Below are positions 9,803 through 20,697 of a DNA stretch of 64,000 nucleotides, piece by piece; within the stretch, counting starts at the first letter, position 1; the number at the start of each line of letters is the position of its first letter. The stretch is from NCBI GenBank assembly GCA_963971225.1, contig OZ020270.1, forward strand, positions 1,860,001-1,924,000. Direction: 5' to 3'. The notes beneath the pieces were generated by a model. That model was given only the letters and a program-made list of their open reading frames with translations. It made no database searches and was not told the origin of the DNA. Source of the DNA: Melieria omissa. Its lineage: Eukaryota > Arthropoda > Insecta > Diptera > Ulidiidae. Both the position numbers and the translations under genes were made by a program.

Positions 9803-9903
9803 TATTTTGATGTAAAAAAAATTTCAAATTTGAATTTGGAGAACGCTATGAGTAAAAACGTATGCACTAATTTCATCGTGCGCAAACCTTATATATGCAT
9901 ATA

Positions 9904-11522
9904 CAGTGGCGGACAAAACTGTTCACGAATTTTCATAAGTTAGAAAGTTTATAAAATTTTTTACTTTTTAACAACAAAAACAAAAATTTAAGTACATAGT
10001 TTTAAAATTGAATATTTTGTTTACTGAAAAACAACAAACAAAATATTATAATTATATAATAATAAATAAAAAAACACTAAAATTCAACAAAAGTGGTGTG
10101 AACAGTTTTGACGCATATAAGCAAAAATCGATTGATTTTATCTTTAATATTTTAGGTGGTCTCCGCGGGCCTTTATAATGATTCGGCATGCTTTGTACTA
10201 GATTGTGTAGTATTTTTGAGGAAATTTCCAACCACGCTGGTGAAGTTTTTTCCCATAATCTGTCAATATCCTTTAGTAAGTCTTTTTGGGCATAATTTTT
10301 CTCTTTAAGGCAAACCACTAATGTTCTATGGGGCTTAAGTCCGGTAATTGGGGTGGCCAATCAAAAATGTGTATGCCGTTTTCGGCTATCCACTCTTTGG
10401 TGGCTCTGGCTGTATGTTTTAGATCGTTGTCCTGCACACAAATTTTATGGTGACCCGGCTTTTTATAAAAGATATCTAAACTTAGTAGGTAGGAGCCCTC
10501 TCAAATCGTAATAAAGTCGCTTACCATCATTCTACTTTTGATACGGCGCAAAATTCCGACATCACTTCCACGGAAACAACCGCATGCTATAAGAGAAACA
10601 ACTTCCAAACTTTAGAGTTTGTTCTATATTGCAGTTTGGGACTTCAATTTGCTTGTCTACCCAAGTATAACGTTTACCGTCAGACCCCAAACGATGAATT
10701 TTTGTTTCATCCTACCAAGTTACTCTCCGCGAGTCATCAACGGGAGTCATTGCGTACTTCTTAGCAAATGCCAACCTGACCTTGCGATGACGACCAGTGA
10801 ACAATGTTTTTTTATGTTTTGATCTTGGCTACAAATCCGCTTTCGTTTAATGTATTTTGGACGGTTCTAGTGGTGACTAATACATTAATCAGCTTGTAGT
10901 ACTTTTGCGATGTCTGCAGCAGTGTTAGTGGCAACAGTTAAAATCAATCTGCGAAAAACACGCTGAACCACCGGAAACTACTTTTTCTTGCGACCATTTT
11001 TGCTCGATCTGGGTGTTATATTATAGCAATCTTTAATTTTTTTGGCTATACCGATTGATATTTTGTGTTTTCCAGCAAATTTCCGATAGGTGAAACTACT
11101 TTCAATGTCTTTCGCAAAAATTTTCTTTAAATTCTGCAAACAATTTTCGACGTATTTCAAATCAGCAAATTTAATTAGAAGTTTTGTACTTTCAAAAGTT
11201 TTTTGGAGCATAATGTTATATATTATTTATCTTCTCAATACACCGACACGGTTCCGAATAGAACTAATAGCGATTGTCGAGACAAATGCTCTTATACGTA
11301 GCTTTGACCGATCGCGGACAAAACTGTTCACACGTGCCTGCAAATATTTCTTTAGAAAACGGTGGTTTGCAGAAAATATAAACAGCTAAAATTATCATGG
11401 TATAACATGCTAGCTTAAAGTAAAAATGTGGCAAACTACGATTGCTATACTCCAAACAAGTACCCGCGAATTCAACATTTTGTGAAATTTAATTTTTTTG
11501 TGAACAGTTTTGTCCGCCACTG
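9904..11522 (-). mobile_element. Tc1-like element with repeated end motifs
   Basis: CAGTGGCGGACAAAACTGTT at 9904 and its complement ending at 11522 form the TIRs, flanked by TA (9902-9903, 11523-11524), length 1619 bp. Each end also has an inner copy of the core in the opposite direction: GTGAACAGTTTTGACGC near 10098 and GCGGACAAAACTGTTCAC near 11312. Each end is therefore itself a ~200-bp inverted pair, not the direct-repeat pair of classical IR/DR elements. Confidence 0.85.
10052..11211 (-). pseudogene. Tc1-like transposase remnant
   Basis: The N-terminal part (11211 to 10978) is a basic HTH stretch, FAGKHKISIGIAKKIKDCYN, ending in RSSKNGRKKK. The C-terminal part (10360 to about 10150) has FDWPPQLPDLSPIEH-like text, partly out of frame, then DLLKDIDRLWEKTSPAWLE and MPNHYKG, the normal Tc1 ending. 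Text between is scattered over frames. The copy is clearly dead. Confidence 0.65.
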
Positions 11523-11539
11523 TATCTATATTATAATAT

Positions 11540-12051
11540 AATTGCGACAGCCATATTTTGCTAACCCTTTTTATACGGGTTTTATATGATATGCGCGGCC
11601 GGCCTCGATAGTCAAGCGGGTAGCGCGCTGGCTTCTCATACCAAAGGCTCCAGGTTCGATTCCTGGCTCGGGTTGGTGAACAACTCATCTACTTCTATCG
11701 CTATCCACATGAAGGGAATGAGAATTACAAGAATCGCACAAATGCGCTCTTGGCAGGTAATGGCAAAACCTCCAAGTGTGAACGAAAAACTGCCAATCGC
11801 CGTTCGGATTCGGCGTTAAACTGTAGGTCCCCCCCCCCCTTTCCCCATCCGCTTGAAAAGTGTGCTGTAACATATGTTGGCAAAACAGTGTTGCATACAC
11901 AGTTCAAAAACGGGTGAAATATGTGATATCACAATGGGCCTTTCAGGCCGCCGAGTGTGTCTCTTATAGAGGCAGCCACCGCAACCTAACCTAACCTATA
12001 TGATATGCGCACCCGTATAAAAAGGGATAGCAAAATATGGCTGTCGCAATT
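11540..12051. repeat. 41-bp-arm hairpin with a SINE in its loop
   Basis: The left arm at 11540-11580 (AATTGCGACAGCCATATTTT...) pairs with the right arm at 12011-12051 at 40 of 41 bases. The loop before insertion was about 16 nt, TTTATATGATATGCGC. The SINE duplicated 14 nt of that loop. The hairpin may be a tiny palindromic MITE. Confidence 0.9.
11597..11996 (+). mobile_element. tRNA-derived SINE (family A) with LINE-like tail
   Basis: The 14-bp TSD TATATGATATGCGC lies at 11583-11596 and 11997-12010. The head has a tRNA-like layout: GTCAAGCGGGTAGCG as A-box region and GGTTCGATTCC as B box (near 11653), the internal RNA polymerase III promoter. The tail from about 11920 (GATATCACAATGGGCC...GAGTGTGTCTCTT...GGCAGCCACC.CAACCTAACC) is the same as the 3' UTR of the LOA-like LINE at 785-3766, so that LINE's machinery is the likely mover. 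A run of C's lies at 11829. Confidence 0.9.
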
Positions 12052-12055
12052 ATCG

Positions 12056-13895
12056 CAGCAATTGTATGAGGCTATATGCTCCATCTTTGAAAGCAGATAT
12101 TGGCTTACACCAATTCTGTGTGGAGCTCCATCCCACAATTCTAAAAATATCTCGTCTAATTTCGAGATATACTGCAAAAACTCCTCTGGAGCTTTCATCA
12201 AATTCACATTTCACTCAAATTTCACGAATAAAATTCAATAAAAGCTGAATAAAAAAATGTGTTAAACACGTATTAAAACACTTTTAACTGGTTTTCGGGA
12301 AATATTGTAATTTTGTAATCACTTTTCTTCCAAAAGATTACATAGTTACAAAGAAATTAAAATTGATTTTCCTATGTTTAAAAAATTGAAAGCAAACGCA
12401 ACCCTCGCCATGGCCCTTGTATGGGAAATCAACAGTACGTTCCTGTGCAACCTCAGGGTCTGATGTTTGGCAAAATCAACCCTAGGGTCTGATGTTATCG
12501 GTGTATTAGTGCGGATTTTGGGTATGTATTGTGGTCGAGCGTTCCCTGTGGGAAATCGGACTGGTCCAAGTCTAGTTTTTCAACTGGTCGCTTGACAGTC
12601 ACATATGACCTCAGAATCGACTCGTTTCCTTGGAGCAAACTCACCCTTTTAACATGGCGGTGTCCTAGGCGAGGGTCAATTGTCCCCGTCTGCATCCATT
12701 TGCAACTAGTCCAAGGTTAGTCCGAAGCAACCAGTTTTCAAACCAGTTGCAAAGCGACTAGTTTGTGAACTAGTATATTCTGGATTAGATTTCTAACCAC
12801 TAGATTTTTACGGAGAAAATAAAAGAGTGCATTTTTAATTAATTATTTTTTTTTTTAATATTTAAAAATAATAACAAAAATTCATCGCGAATAAAAAAAG
12901 TATTGGTGCACGTAAAGATGAACTTCGACTTGTTGACACACTTCAGTCGAAACTGTTTGGGGTCTGACGCAGTTCAACATCCTGACTTCGCCTGCAATTA
13001 ATAAAAAAAGAAATTAATAAATAATTACATAAACATAATTACATACACTTATTAATACATACCATTCTACTGCTGCTGCAATTCGTTGCTTCACGCAACC
13101 ACGCAAAATTCTAACTGAAATCATTCAAGACAAAAGTGAACGATTAGACGCGAACTCACCCACTTCTGCATCCGCTGACAGTCACTTGGACAACTAGTTG
13201 CCCAATTGACTACAAAAAACCAGTTGAAAGACCAATGAATTTTGGGAACTGGTTGTCTCAGGTCCGACAGGGGTTCTCAGTTTCACATCATGTTATCATT
13301 GCATCATAGCGCACAGTTGATGTGCGACTGACCACATCAACATAAACCAAATTATGAAAGCTGACTTCGAATTGAGAAGTTTGCCGAAGTCATCGCGAAT
13401 ATGTTCGAATAGCCGAAGTGCGTATGGGACCTACTGCGCTGGTACGCAAATTTGTGCGAGTTGACACCTCTATGTGTTTATTTGCTTAGTGGTATAACTT
13501 ACTGCATTCAGTGTCATTGCAGTAAATTTCATTGCCTTTACTGTGCATTGCCTTTAATGTGTCGCACACACTAATGTTATAATGCAACAAAGTCTCAGCT
13601 CTCATATGTCATGTACGCAAATGTTTTGCTTCTCTTCGCTGGCACCTCTGATTCGACCTGTTCGCACTGAGCAAGTGCAGTGCAGTGCAGTGCCGTGCAA
13701 AGAGAGAGAGTGTCTTGAAACCACTTGCAAATACACAATTGCAGCTCTCTTATATGTATATTCAGATAGTTTTCGCAACAAATTCATTGTAGATAAATCA
13801 ATACCGTTCTAATGCGTATGCCAAATACTTTAAATTTCAAGAAACATTTGCGAGTAAAATATTACCGAAAATAGTACTTACATATCTACGAGTAC
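12056..13895. other. No gene; clustered AACTGGT/ACTAGTT motifs and repeat fragments
   Basis: No credible ORF is present. AGGGTCTGATGTT occurs twice (12455, 12485). Between 12540 and 13255 the words AACTGGT, ACCAGTT and ACTAGTT recur many times, and CCCTGT.GGA near 12543 faces TCCGACAGGGG near 13262. This may be a degraded TIR element with subterminal motif arrays. Dispersed motifs shared with 6.73 kb lie at 13275 and 13396. A short (GTGCA)n run lies at 13674. Confidence 0.5.
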
Positions 13896-13953
13896 ACATA
13901 CCAATTCTTGCACGCTGGGAGAGGAAGCGTAAGTCAGAACGCTCACACATAAT

Positions 13954-14430
13954 ATGGGTCTAACGTGTAAAGACTTAGACGAGGTCACGACCAAAGAGGA
14001 CATAGTTCACGCTATACGCGAACAATATGGCTTTCACGATGTGAGCGAAGCTGCAATAAAAAGCCTGCGAGGAGCATATGGCAATACGCAGACAGCCCAC
14101 ATTGTGTTACCAGTGAAAATGGCAAACGCACTGCTTGAAAAAGGCAAACTTAAAGTTGGCTGGGTAGTGTGCAGGCTAAGGGAAATCAACCCGCAGCCAA
14201 CACGCTGCTTCCGATGTCTTGACTTCGGTCACCTGGCGAAAGAGTGTACTAGCTGCGATCGCTCCAATATGTGCCGAAGGTGCGGAAAGCAGGGCCATAC
14301 TCTACGCGACTGTGCAAATGAGCCGAAATGTGTCATCTGCAGCCAAACAGAAGGGTCAGATACGAAACACATCACTGGTAGTGCCAGGTGTCCCGCCTAC
14401 CAAAAAGCGTTATCAGCCAAATCAAAATGA
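13954..14430 (+). CDS. R1-type ORF1 (gag-like zinc knuckle protein), C-terminal part
   Basis: Only the last ~158 codons remain because the copy is 5'-truncated, so the ATG at 13954 is probably an internal Met. The protein carries three Cys/His knuckles: CFRCLDFGHLAKEC, CRRCGKQGHTLRDC and a final CVIC...HITGSARCP, typical of R1/jockey ORF1 nucleic-acid-binding proteins. Its stop overlaps the next start as ATGA (ATG 14427-14429, TGA 14428-14430), which suggests ORF2 translation by termination-reinitiation, as proposed for related LINEs. The frame is intact to its stop. Confidence 0.85.
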   Translation: MGLTCKDLDEVTTKEDIVHAIREQYGFHDVSEAAIKSLRGAYGNTQTAHIVLPVKMANALLEKGKLKVGWVVCRLREINPQPTRCFRCLDFGHLAKECTSCDRSNMCRRCGKQGHTLRDCANEPKCVICSQTEGSDTKHITGSARCPAYQKALSAKSK

Positions 14431-15678
14431 GGTTCATACAGATCAACTTAAATCATTGCGAGGCAGCGCAGGACCTGCTGAGCCAAATGGTGGGCGAGTT
14501 GGAAGCTGATGTAGCGATCATATCAGAAGCATATAAAACGACCAATAGCAGCGTCTGGGCTCGTGATCGCTCGGGGTAAACGGCCGTGTGGGCATGCGGC
14601 AACCACCCGTTTCAGGAGGTGAACCGGTAAGTTGATGATGGCTTTGTGTGGACAAAAATTGGTGGAATTCATATATGTAGCTGTTACGCCCCACCAAGTT
14701 TGTCACATACAGAATTTCAAGCGCTGCTGGACGACATCGCCAACTCAGCAAGGCACAGACATCCTGTGGTGATTGCAGGTAACTTTAACGCCTGGGCCAC
14801 GGAATGGGGTAGCAAAAGGACGAACGCAAGAGGCGCGGCTCTGCTGGAATCCTTTTCATTACTCGACGTAGTGCTAGCCAATGTGGGCAGCACGAGCACA
14901 TTTCGAAAGGGCCACAAATCGTCGGTCATCGACCTCACGTTTGTGAGCAGTAGCCTATCCAGACGCACATCTTGGCGTGTAAGCGAACGCTACACCCACA
15001 GCGATCATCAGGCGCTGATCTACGACATTGCTAGGCGTGCCACTGGAGATCCACCGACGGCGAGTAACACCCGGCGGGGATGGAAAGTGAGTGCGCTGGA
15101 CGCCGAACTATTTCGAGAAGTGCTAAGTGAAACTATAGCACTCAGACAATCAGACAACTCAGAGCAGAGTGCCTGCATGCAAGACGTTGATATCAGAGGT
15201 GCCGAAACGACACAGAGCGTGAAGTCCTGCGTCTTAAATACAAAGATCAACACAAGAAGCTCCGAAACGAAATTCGCCGGAGCAAAAAAGAGTCGTTCAA
15301 GAAACTGTGCGAGGATGCTGACGCAAATCCGTGGGGTAGTACCTATCGTATAGTCATGGCAAAAACCGCAAGCGCACCTCAAGAGAAGTGCCCAGAACTT
15401 CTGGCAAACATTGTTCGGACCCTGTTTCCTCACCGCAAAACAGACAGCGCACCCTGTGTGACTGTAGCTATAGATGACGTGGAAGACGTGACGACGGACG
15501 AGATCTTGTCAGCCGATAAACGGATTGGGGACCGTAAAGCACCTGGCCCTGATGGCATCCCAAACAAGGCGCTGAAACTGGCCATATGCGCGTATCCGGG
15601 GGTAATAGCGCACGTGCTGCAGCTGTGCTTGGAGCAAGGCGTATTTCCGGACAGATGGAAAACCCAAAATCTGGTTTA

Positions 15679-18600
15679 AAAAAGACAAGTGAAGTGTTAC
15701 GCGTGGGCAGACGTGCCGTTTTGTGCTTCGCGGTTTATATTGTTTTTTATTGTTTCTGTCCGTCCCTCGCGTGTTTAAATGTTCGTCCGACTGACATGTC
15801 CAGTTTGTGCTGCGCCGCGTGTGCCAAATAATTAATACAATAATAATATTAATATATAATAACAACTAATAAAAGTTAAAAAAATGCAAACGCAATAAAA
15901 TATAATACTGCCGTTAACTTTTTCTCGCTGTCCGCTGCATCGACCTCTGCGTTGTGTTTGTAATGGTTCTTTTTCCGTGTCTCCCTCCTCCGTCCGTATT
16001 CAGTGGCGCTACATGCGGTCTTGTTCGACACTGAGAAATTGACTGTTCTGTGGTAAAGGCATAACACTTACCACAGAGCATAATCAATTTCTTAGTGCGG
16101 CAGATCTCATTCCCGGCTACTTTCCTTGTCCTTTAACCCACCCAGGCCATGGTGCTGGACAAATTTCGTATAGCCTTCTGCAACGTGCGCGGGCTTAGGG
16201 CGAACTTTTTCGCAATATACGCGTTTGTTAACCTCCATAAACCCCATATAATGGCACTAGGTGAAACCCAGGTGTGTGGGGATGCGGATCCACTGGATTT
16301 CCACATCCCAGGGTACCACCTACTGCCATTATTCTCTCCCCACAGGGGTCTTGCCCTTTATGTGTGCAGTAATGTTGCGTACCAGTGCCAGCATCAACTT
16401 TACACGACGGATGCCGAATTTAGCTCCATGTGAGTTAAATTCAATATCCAGTCGCACATTCTGCACTTCTGCTTTCTGTACAGAAGCCCGAATTCAGGGA
16501 GAGATTTTACTTATAACAAGTTTGATCTTCTCTCTGATTCTATTTCCCATATTCTGGAATCGTATCCGAATAGTGAAATTGTAGTTGCTGGTGATTTCAA
16601 TATTCATAATTCCAATTGGCTACGCCATTCCAGCCACACAACTCCTGAAGGCTTATTTGTCGAGCTCTTTGCCGAGTCTAATACCTTGACTCAAATAGTG
16701 CATGAACCAACGGATATCCCCTGCGTTGAGGGGCAAGCTCTCAATACTCTAGACCTTTTTCTCACTTCACATCATGAAAAATATGATGTTGAAATGCACG
16801 CACCTCTTGGAAACTCGGACCATTGCACCATTTTGGCGTCTTTTTCATACTCTTCTATCCGCAATGCTTCGCCTTTAGCCCCGAAGCGCTTAATGTGGAA
16901 GTATGATAAAGCTAACTGGAGTGGACTTAATGAATTTTTCGCCCACTTCAATTGGAAATTGTGTTTTCTTGATAGAAACATAAATGCCGCAGCCAAAATG
17001 GTTGAAGAAATTATATTATTAGGAATGCGGTCCTTCATCCCTAATAAGCTGGTTTGCATTAAACCTAAGGACAATATCTGGTTTAATGAGACATGCAGAA
17101 TTGCTGTCAGGTCCAAAGAGGAAGCTTTCAGAACATGGCAGGCAAATAAAAATGCCGCCACTGAACAGCTGCGTAAACAGGCTAGAAATCGATGCAATGC
17201 CATCCTAAAGCGCCAAAAGTTTCTGCACGAACAGCGCCAAAGGAAAAAAGTTCTTCAATGCCAGCGTGGTAGTAAGAACTTCTGGTCATTCGTTAAGAAA
17301 GTGAAGAATCAAACATCGTCTTCAATTCCAACTCTCCTTAACAATGATCAAATCATCACTCACTCGGTTGATAAAGCTAATTTGTTGGCTAAAATTTTCG
17401 CAGAGAATTCATCTCTGCCCCCCAGCGACCAACCACTACCCGTAGTCGTGAACGTATCTTGCTTTATGCCAGAAATTCATTTTCGGACACGGGTAGTTAA
17501 AAGAGTGCTTGCAAATCTCGATGTAAATAAGGCTTCAGGGCCGGACGGCATTCCAGCCCTTGTTTTGAAAAAATGCGCTACTTCGCTGGCTTGTCCATTA
17601 CGCAAACTTTTCAACATGTCATACACCACAGGTGTATTTCTGACATGCTGGAAGGTGGCAAATGTTCAACCAGTTCCTAAAAAAGGCAAGACTACTGACC
17701 CTGCGAACTACCGACCTATAGCAATCTGTTCGGTGCTTTCCAAAGTAATGGAAAGCATTGTAAACTTCAACCTTGTGAAATATCTGGAGCACAATAGACT
17801 GCTAAGTGACCGCCAATACGGCTTTCGAAGACAACGATCGACGGGAGACCTTATGGCGGTCCTCACCGAGAAATGGAACCATAGCATTCTAAACCTCGGT
17901 GAAAGCAAGGTTGTTGCATTGGATATTTCCAAGGCCTTTGACCGGGTGTGGCATAAAGCACTCGTGTCAAAATTGATTGCCTATGGCGTCGGTGGTATCT
18001 TCTGTCGTTGGATTACGAGCTTCCTCTATGATCGCTCTATTCGTGTTGTAGTAGACGGCATAGCCTCGGAAAAGCATTCCCTTAGCGCGGGAGTGCTGCA
18101 GGGTTCGGTCCTTTCTCCAACCCTTTTCCTTATCTTCATCAACGACCTATTGTCGTCGACGAAGAATCCCATCTACTCGTTTGCGGATGACAGCACCATT
18201 TGTCATTCATACTCCTTCACAAAACGCCCCAGCTCTGTGGAGATTGAGAGAGAAAGGCGCCGTATGAATGACACACTTAATAGCGACGTACAAACAATCA
18301 CCAAGTGGGGTCAAGCGAACAGGGTCGATTTTAATCCCCGCAAGACCCAATGTTGTCTGTTATCCCACAAGCGAGTCTCCCAACATTCCAACACATCCCT
18401 GGTTATGGATGGTGTGAGTATTGCGGAATCGGCAGCTCTTGATGTTCTGGGCATGTCCATTAAGAACGATCTTCGTTGGAACGATCATATATTTGGCGTG
18501 TCGAAAGAAGCAGCCAAGTGCCTCGGCTTCTTAAAGCGGTGCAAAAAATATTTCACCCCGTCCGATCTCCGCATTATTTATACCACCTATATCCGACCTA

Positions 18601-19133
18601 AAATGGAGTTTAACTCGCACCTATGGGCAGGGGCTTCGAAAACCCATTTGGAGCTCCTGGATTGGGTGCAAAACCGTGCGATCAAACTAATAGGGGACAG
18701 TAGGGCATCCAGCTCTATTGACTCCTTGGAGCATCGGCGAAACGTGGCATGTGTGGTGTTATTCTACCGATAGTTCTTCGGTAATTGCTCAGTGGAGATG
18801 AGCAGCTTGATGCCATCACTCCGGGTATTCCCACGGGCAACCCGTTTGAACACTGGCGCCCATGCATTCCACGTCGAAACGATGTTCCAGCGCACTACGC
18901 ACTACAGGGAAAGTTCGTTTCTGGCCCGCACAGCGCGGCTGTGGAATGGTCTCCCTGCGGATATTTTCCCCAGCACTTATGATCTCGATGGGTTCAAGGC
19001 AAGAGCCCATAAACACTTTACTCATAACCCTATCTCCTAACCTTTATATCCTTCCTGAACCAACGCAATGCTTCGCATTAATAGGGGTCATCCCCTGCGC
19101 GTTTGTTCCTGTTTAAAAAAAAAAAAAAACACT
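15679..19133 (+). mobile_element. APE-type LINE (jockey/CR1-like) inserted in the R1 RT domain
   Basis: The insert begins where the R1 frame (WKTQNLV) is lost at about 15678 and ends in a run of about 15 A's at 19117-19131, after which the R1 text resumes (CTGCTTCCAAAACCAGG). No clear TSD was found. It has a ~470-bp 5' region and one ORF with endonuclease and RT, with no RNase H and no separate ORF1. The clade is not settled; jockey or CR1-like is the nearest description. Confidence 0.8.
16149..19040 (+). pseudogene. LINE endonuclease-reverse transcriptase, two or three lesions
   Basis: The N-terminus MVLDKFRIAFCNVRGLRANF is an APE endonuclease start. A stop at 16431 and frame changes up to about 16500 break it, after which VVAGDFNIHNSNWL (near 16580) and GNSDHCTI (near 16810) restore the endonuclease motifs. 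The main frame 16686-18770 carries SGPDGIPALVL, YRPIAICSVLSKVME, ALDISKAFDRVWH, AGVLQGSVLSPTLFL and FADDSTI (near 18180). An in-frame TAG at 18771-18773 is followed in the same frame by the expected C-terminus (FLARTARLWNGLPADIFP...FKARAHKHF) to 19040. The lesions are few, so this is a fairly recent copy. Confidence 0.82.
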
Positions 19134-20697
19134 GCTTCCAAAACCAGGAAAACCCCCCGGAACTCCCCAGGCTTATCGTCCTATTTGCCTGTTGGACACA
19201 CTGGGGAAGCTATTGGAGCGCATCATCTTAAATAGGCTACTTCGGAATACGGAAGCGGAAGGGGGCTTATCCCAATGCCAATGTGGTTTTAGGCGAAAGC
19301 GCTCCACGATCGATGCCTTCAACATGGCGGTCTCCATTGCCACCAGTGCCATAGCGGGCAAAAGATGGAAGGGAGGAGCGAAGCGCTACTGCGCCATCAT
19401 TACCCTTGATATCCGCAACGCCTTTAACACCGCGCGATGGGATGTCATGCTATCGGCGGTTAGAAACATGGGCGTGCTAGCTTACCTCTACAAAGTCATC
19501 GAGAATTACTTTTGTAATAGAGTCCTTCTGTACGATAGCGACGAGGGGCCTAAAAAATATATGGTTACAGTAGGTGTTCCACAAGGGTCCGTTTTAGGAC
19601 CAACCCTGTGGAATATCATGTATAATAACATCTTCAAGCTTTCATACCCAGAGGGGATGGAGATTATTGGCTTTGCGGACGACGTGGCCTTAACGGTGGT
19701 GGCAAAGCACTTGGCGCAGGTCGAGTCGATTGCAAACTCGGCTATCAACATGATAAGGCAGTGGCTCGAAGACGTCGGTCTATCTCTACCACAGGAGAAA
19801 ACGGAGGCGGTGCTAATCAGTAGCCGGAAGAAACCCGAAACTGCAACCTTTACTGTTAGTAGCTGCACCATTGCATCTCAGAGATATTTGAGTGCGCTCT
19901 CAAGGATGCTCCCCAATTTGGGCGGCCCAAGGAGCAGCAGCAGGCTTCTATGTCGAAAGTAGTTAGATCGTTATATGCCGCACCAGCCTGGGCCCCGTCG
20001 CTGCGAGTAAAAGCGAATAGGCGGCAGCTCCAAAGCGTCTACAGACTCGCCGCACTGAGAGTAATCAGCGTTTTTCGCACGACGTCAGATGAGGCGGTGC
20101 TAGGTTGGCGGGCATGATCCCAATCGACATCCTGGCTGACGATTGCAAGCGCCTGCACAGCCAAAAAGAGCGAAATGGGCCCTCTGGCAGCAGAGCGGCT
20201 GTGGAGAAAGCAGTGTCAACACTCAGCTGGCAGGAGCGCTGGGACAGCTCATCAAAGGGCAGGTGGACGCACACCCTAATCCCCCAAATCGAGAAATGGG
20301 TGCGGCGCAACCACGGCGAGTTGAATTTCCACTTGACACAACTGCTCACCGGCCATGGAGCTTTCCGCAGCTTCTTGTACCGCTTCGGGCACGACGAGTC
20401 GCTACTATCCCCAGTTTGCCAGGTAGACGAAGACGCGAAGCATGTGCTGTTCCACTGCCCTCGTTTCGCAGCGGTCCGAGCTCGCATCAATACGCTAACG
20501 GAAGAGGACATAAGCCCACAGAACCTCACGTCCAAAATGTCTAGCTCGCGAGCCGTATGGAATGCGGTAAGCGATGCGGCGGTGGTCATTCACAACGAGC
20601 TGAGAAAGGCTGAGCAGCGACGTCGCGCAGCAGCTGAGGACCAGCGCTGGCACCAGAGACGAACGGCTGTAGTACGGCGACCAACAGACGGGACATA

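Larger units (their letters stand above)
7496..9889 (-). mobile_element. Tc1/mariner-superfamily element (D37-type-like) with a nested mariner
   Basis: The TIRs are AGGCTTGCGCACGATGAAAT from 7496 and the complement ending at 9889, one mismatch in about 27 bp, flanked by TA at 7494-7495 and 9890-9891. Removing the nested mariner (8673-9802) leaves about 1.26 kb, the usual size. The transposase gene is on minus. The mariner lies about 70 bp upstream of its start codon, so it would have separated the gene from its promoter end. Confidence 0.85.
14427..20697 (+). pseudogene. R1-type ORF2 (endonuclease-RT), broken and interrupted
   Basis: The start MRFIQINLNHCEAAQDLL is the normal N-terminus of an APE endonuclease. 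In-frame TAA stops occur at 14577 and near 14629. The endonuclease goes on with YAPPSLSHTEF, VIAGNFNAWATEWGS and SDHQALIY. A frameshift near 15190 moves the linker (LRNEIRRSKKESFKKL) to another frame. RT begins with APGPDGIPNKAL (15540), is cut near 15678, and resumes at about 19133 with LLPKPGKPPG...YRPICLLDTLGK, GFRRKRSTIDAF, GVPQGSVLGPTLW and FADDVAL (near 19674). A deletion of roughly 40 residues and frameshifts follow near 19890-19960. The C-terminal CCHC region (VCQVDEDAKHVLFHCPRF) is near 20420. The stop at 20695-20697 sits on the next insertion point. Confidence 0.85.

Noticed and set aside
11597..11680. tRNA gene
   Set aside because: It has A- and B-box-like text but does not fold into a proper tRNA in my reading, and it is the head of a SINE with its own TSD.
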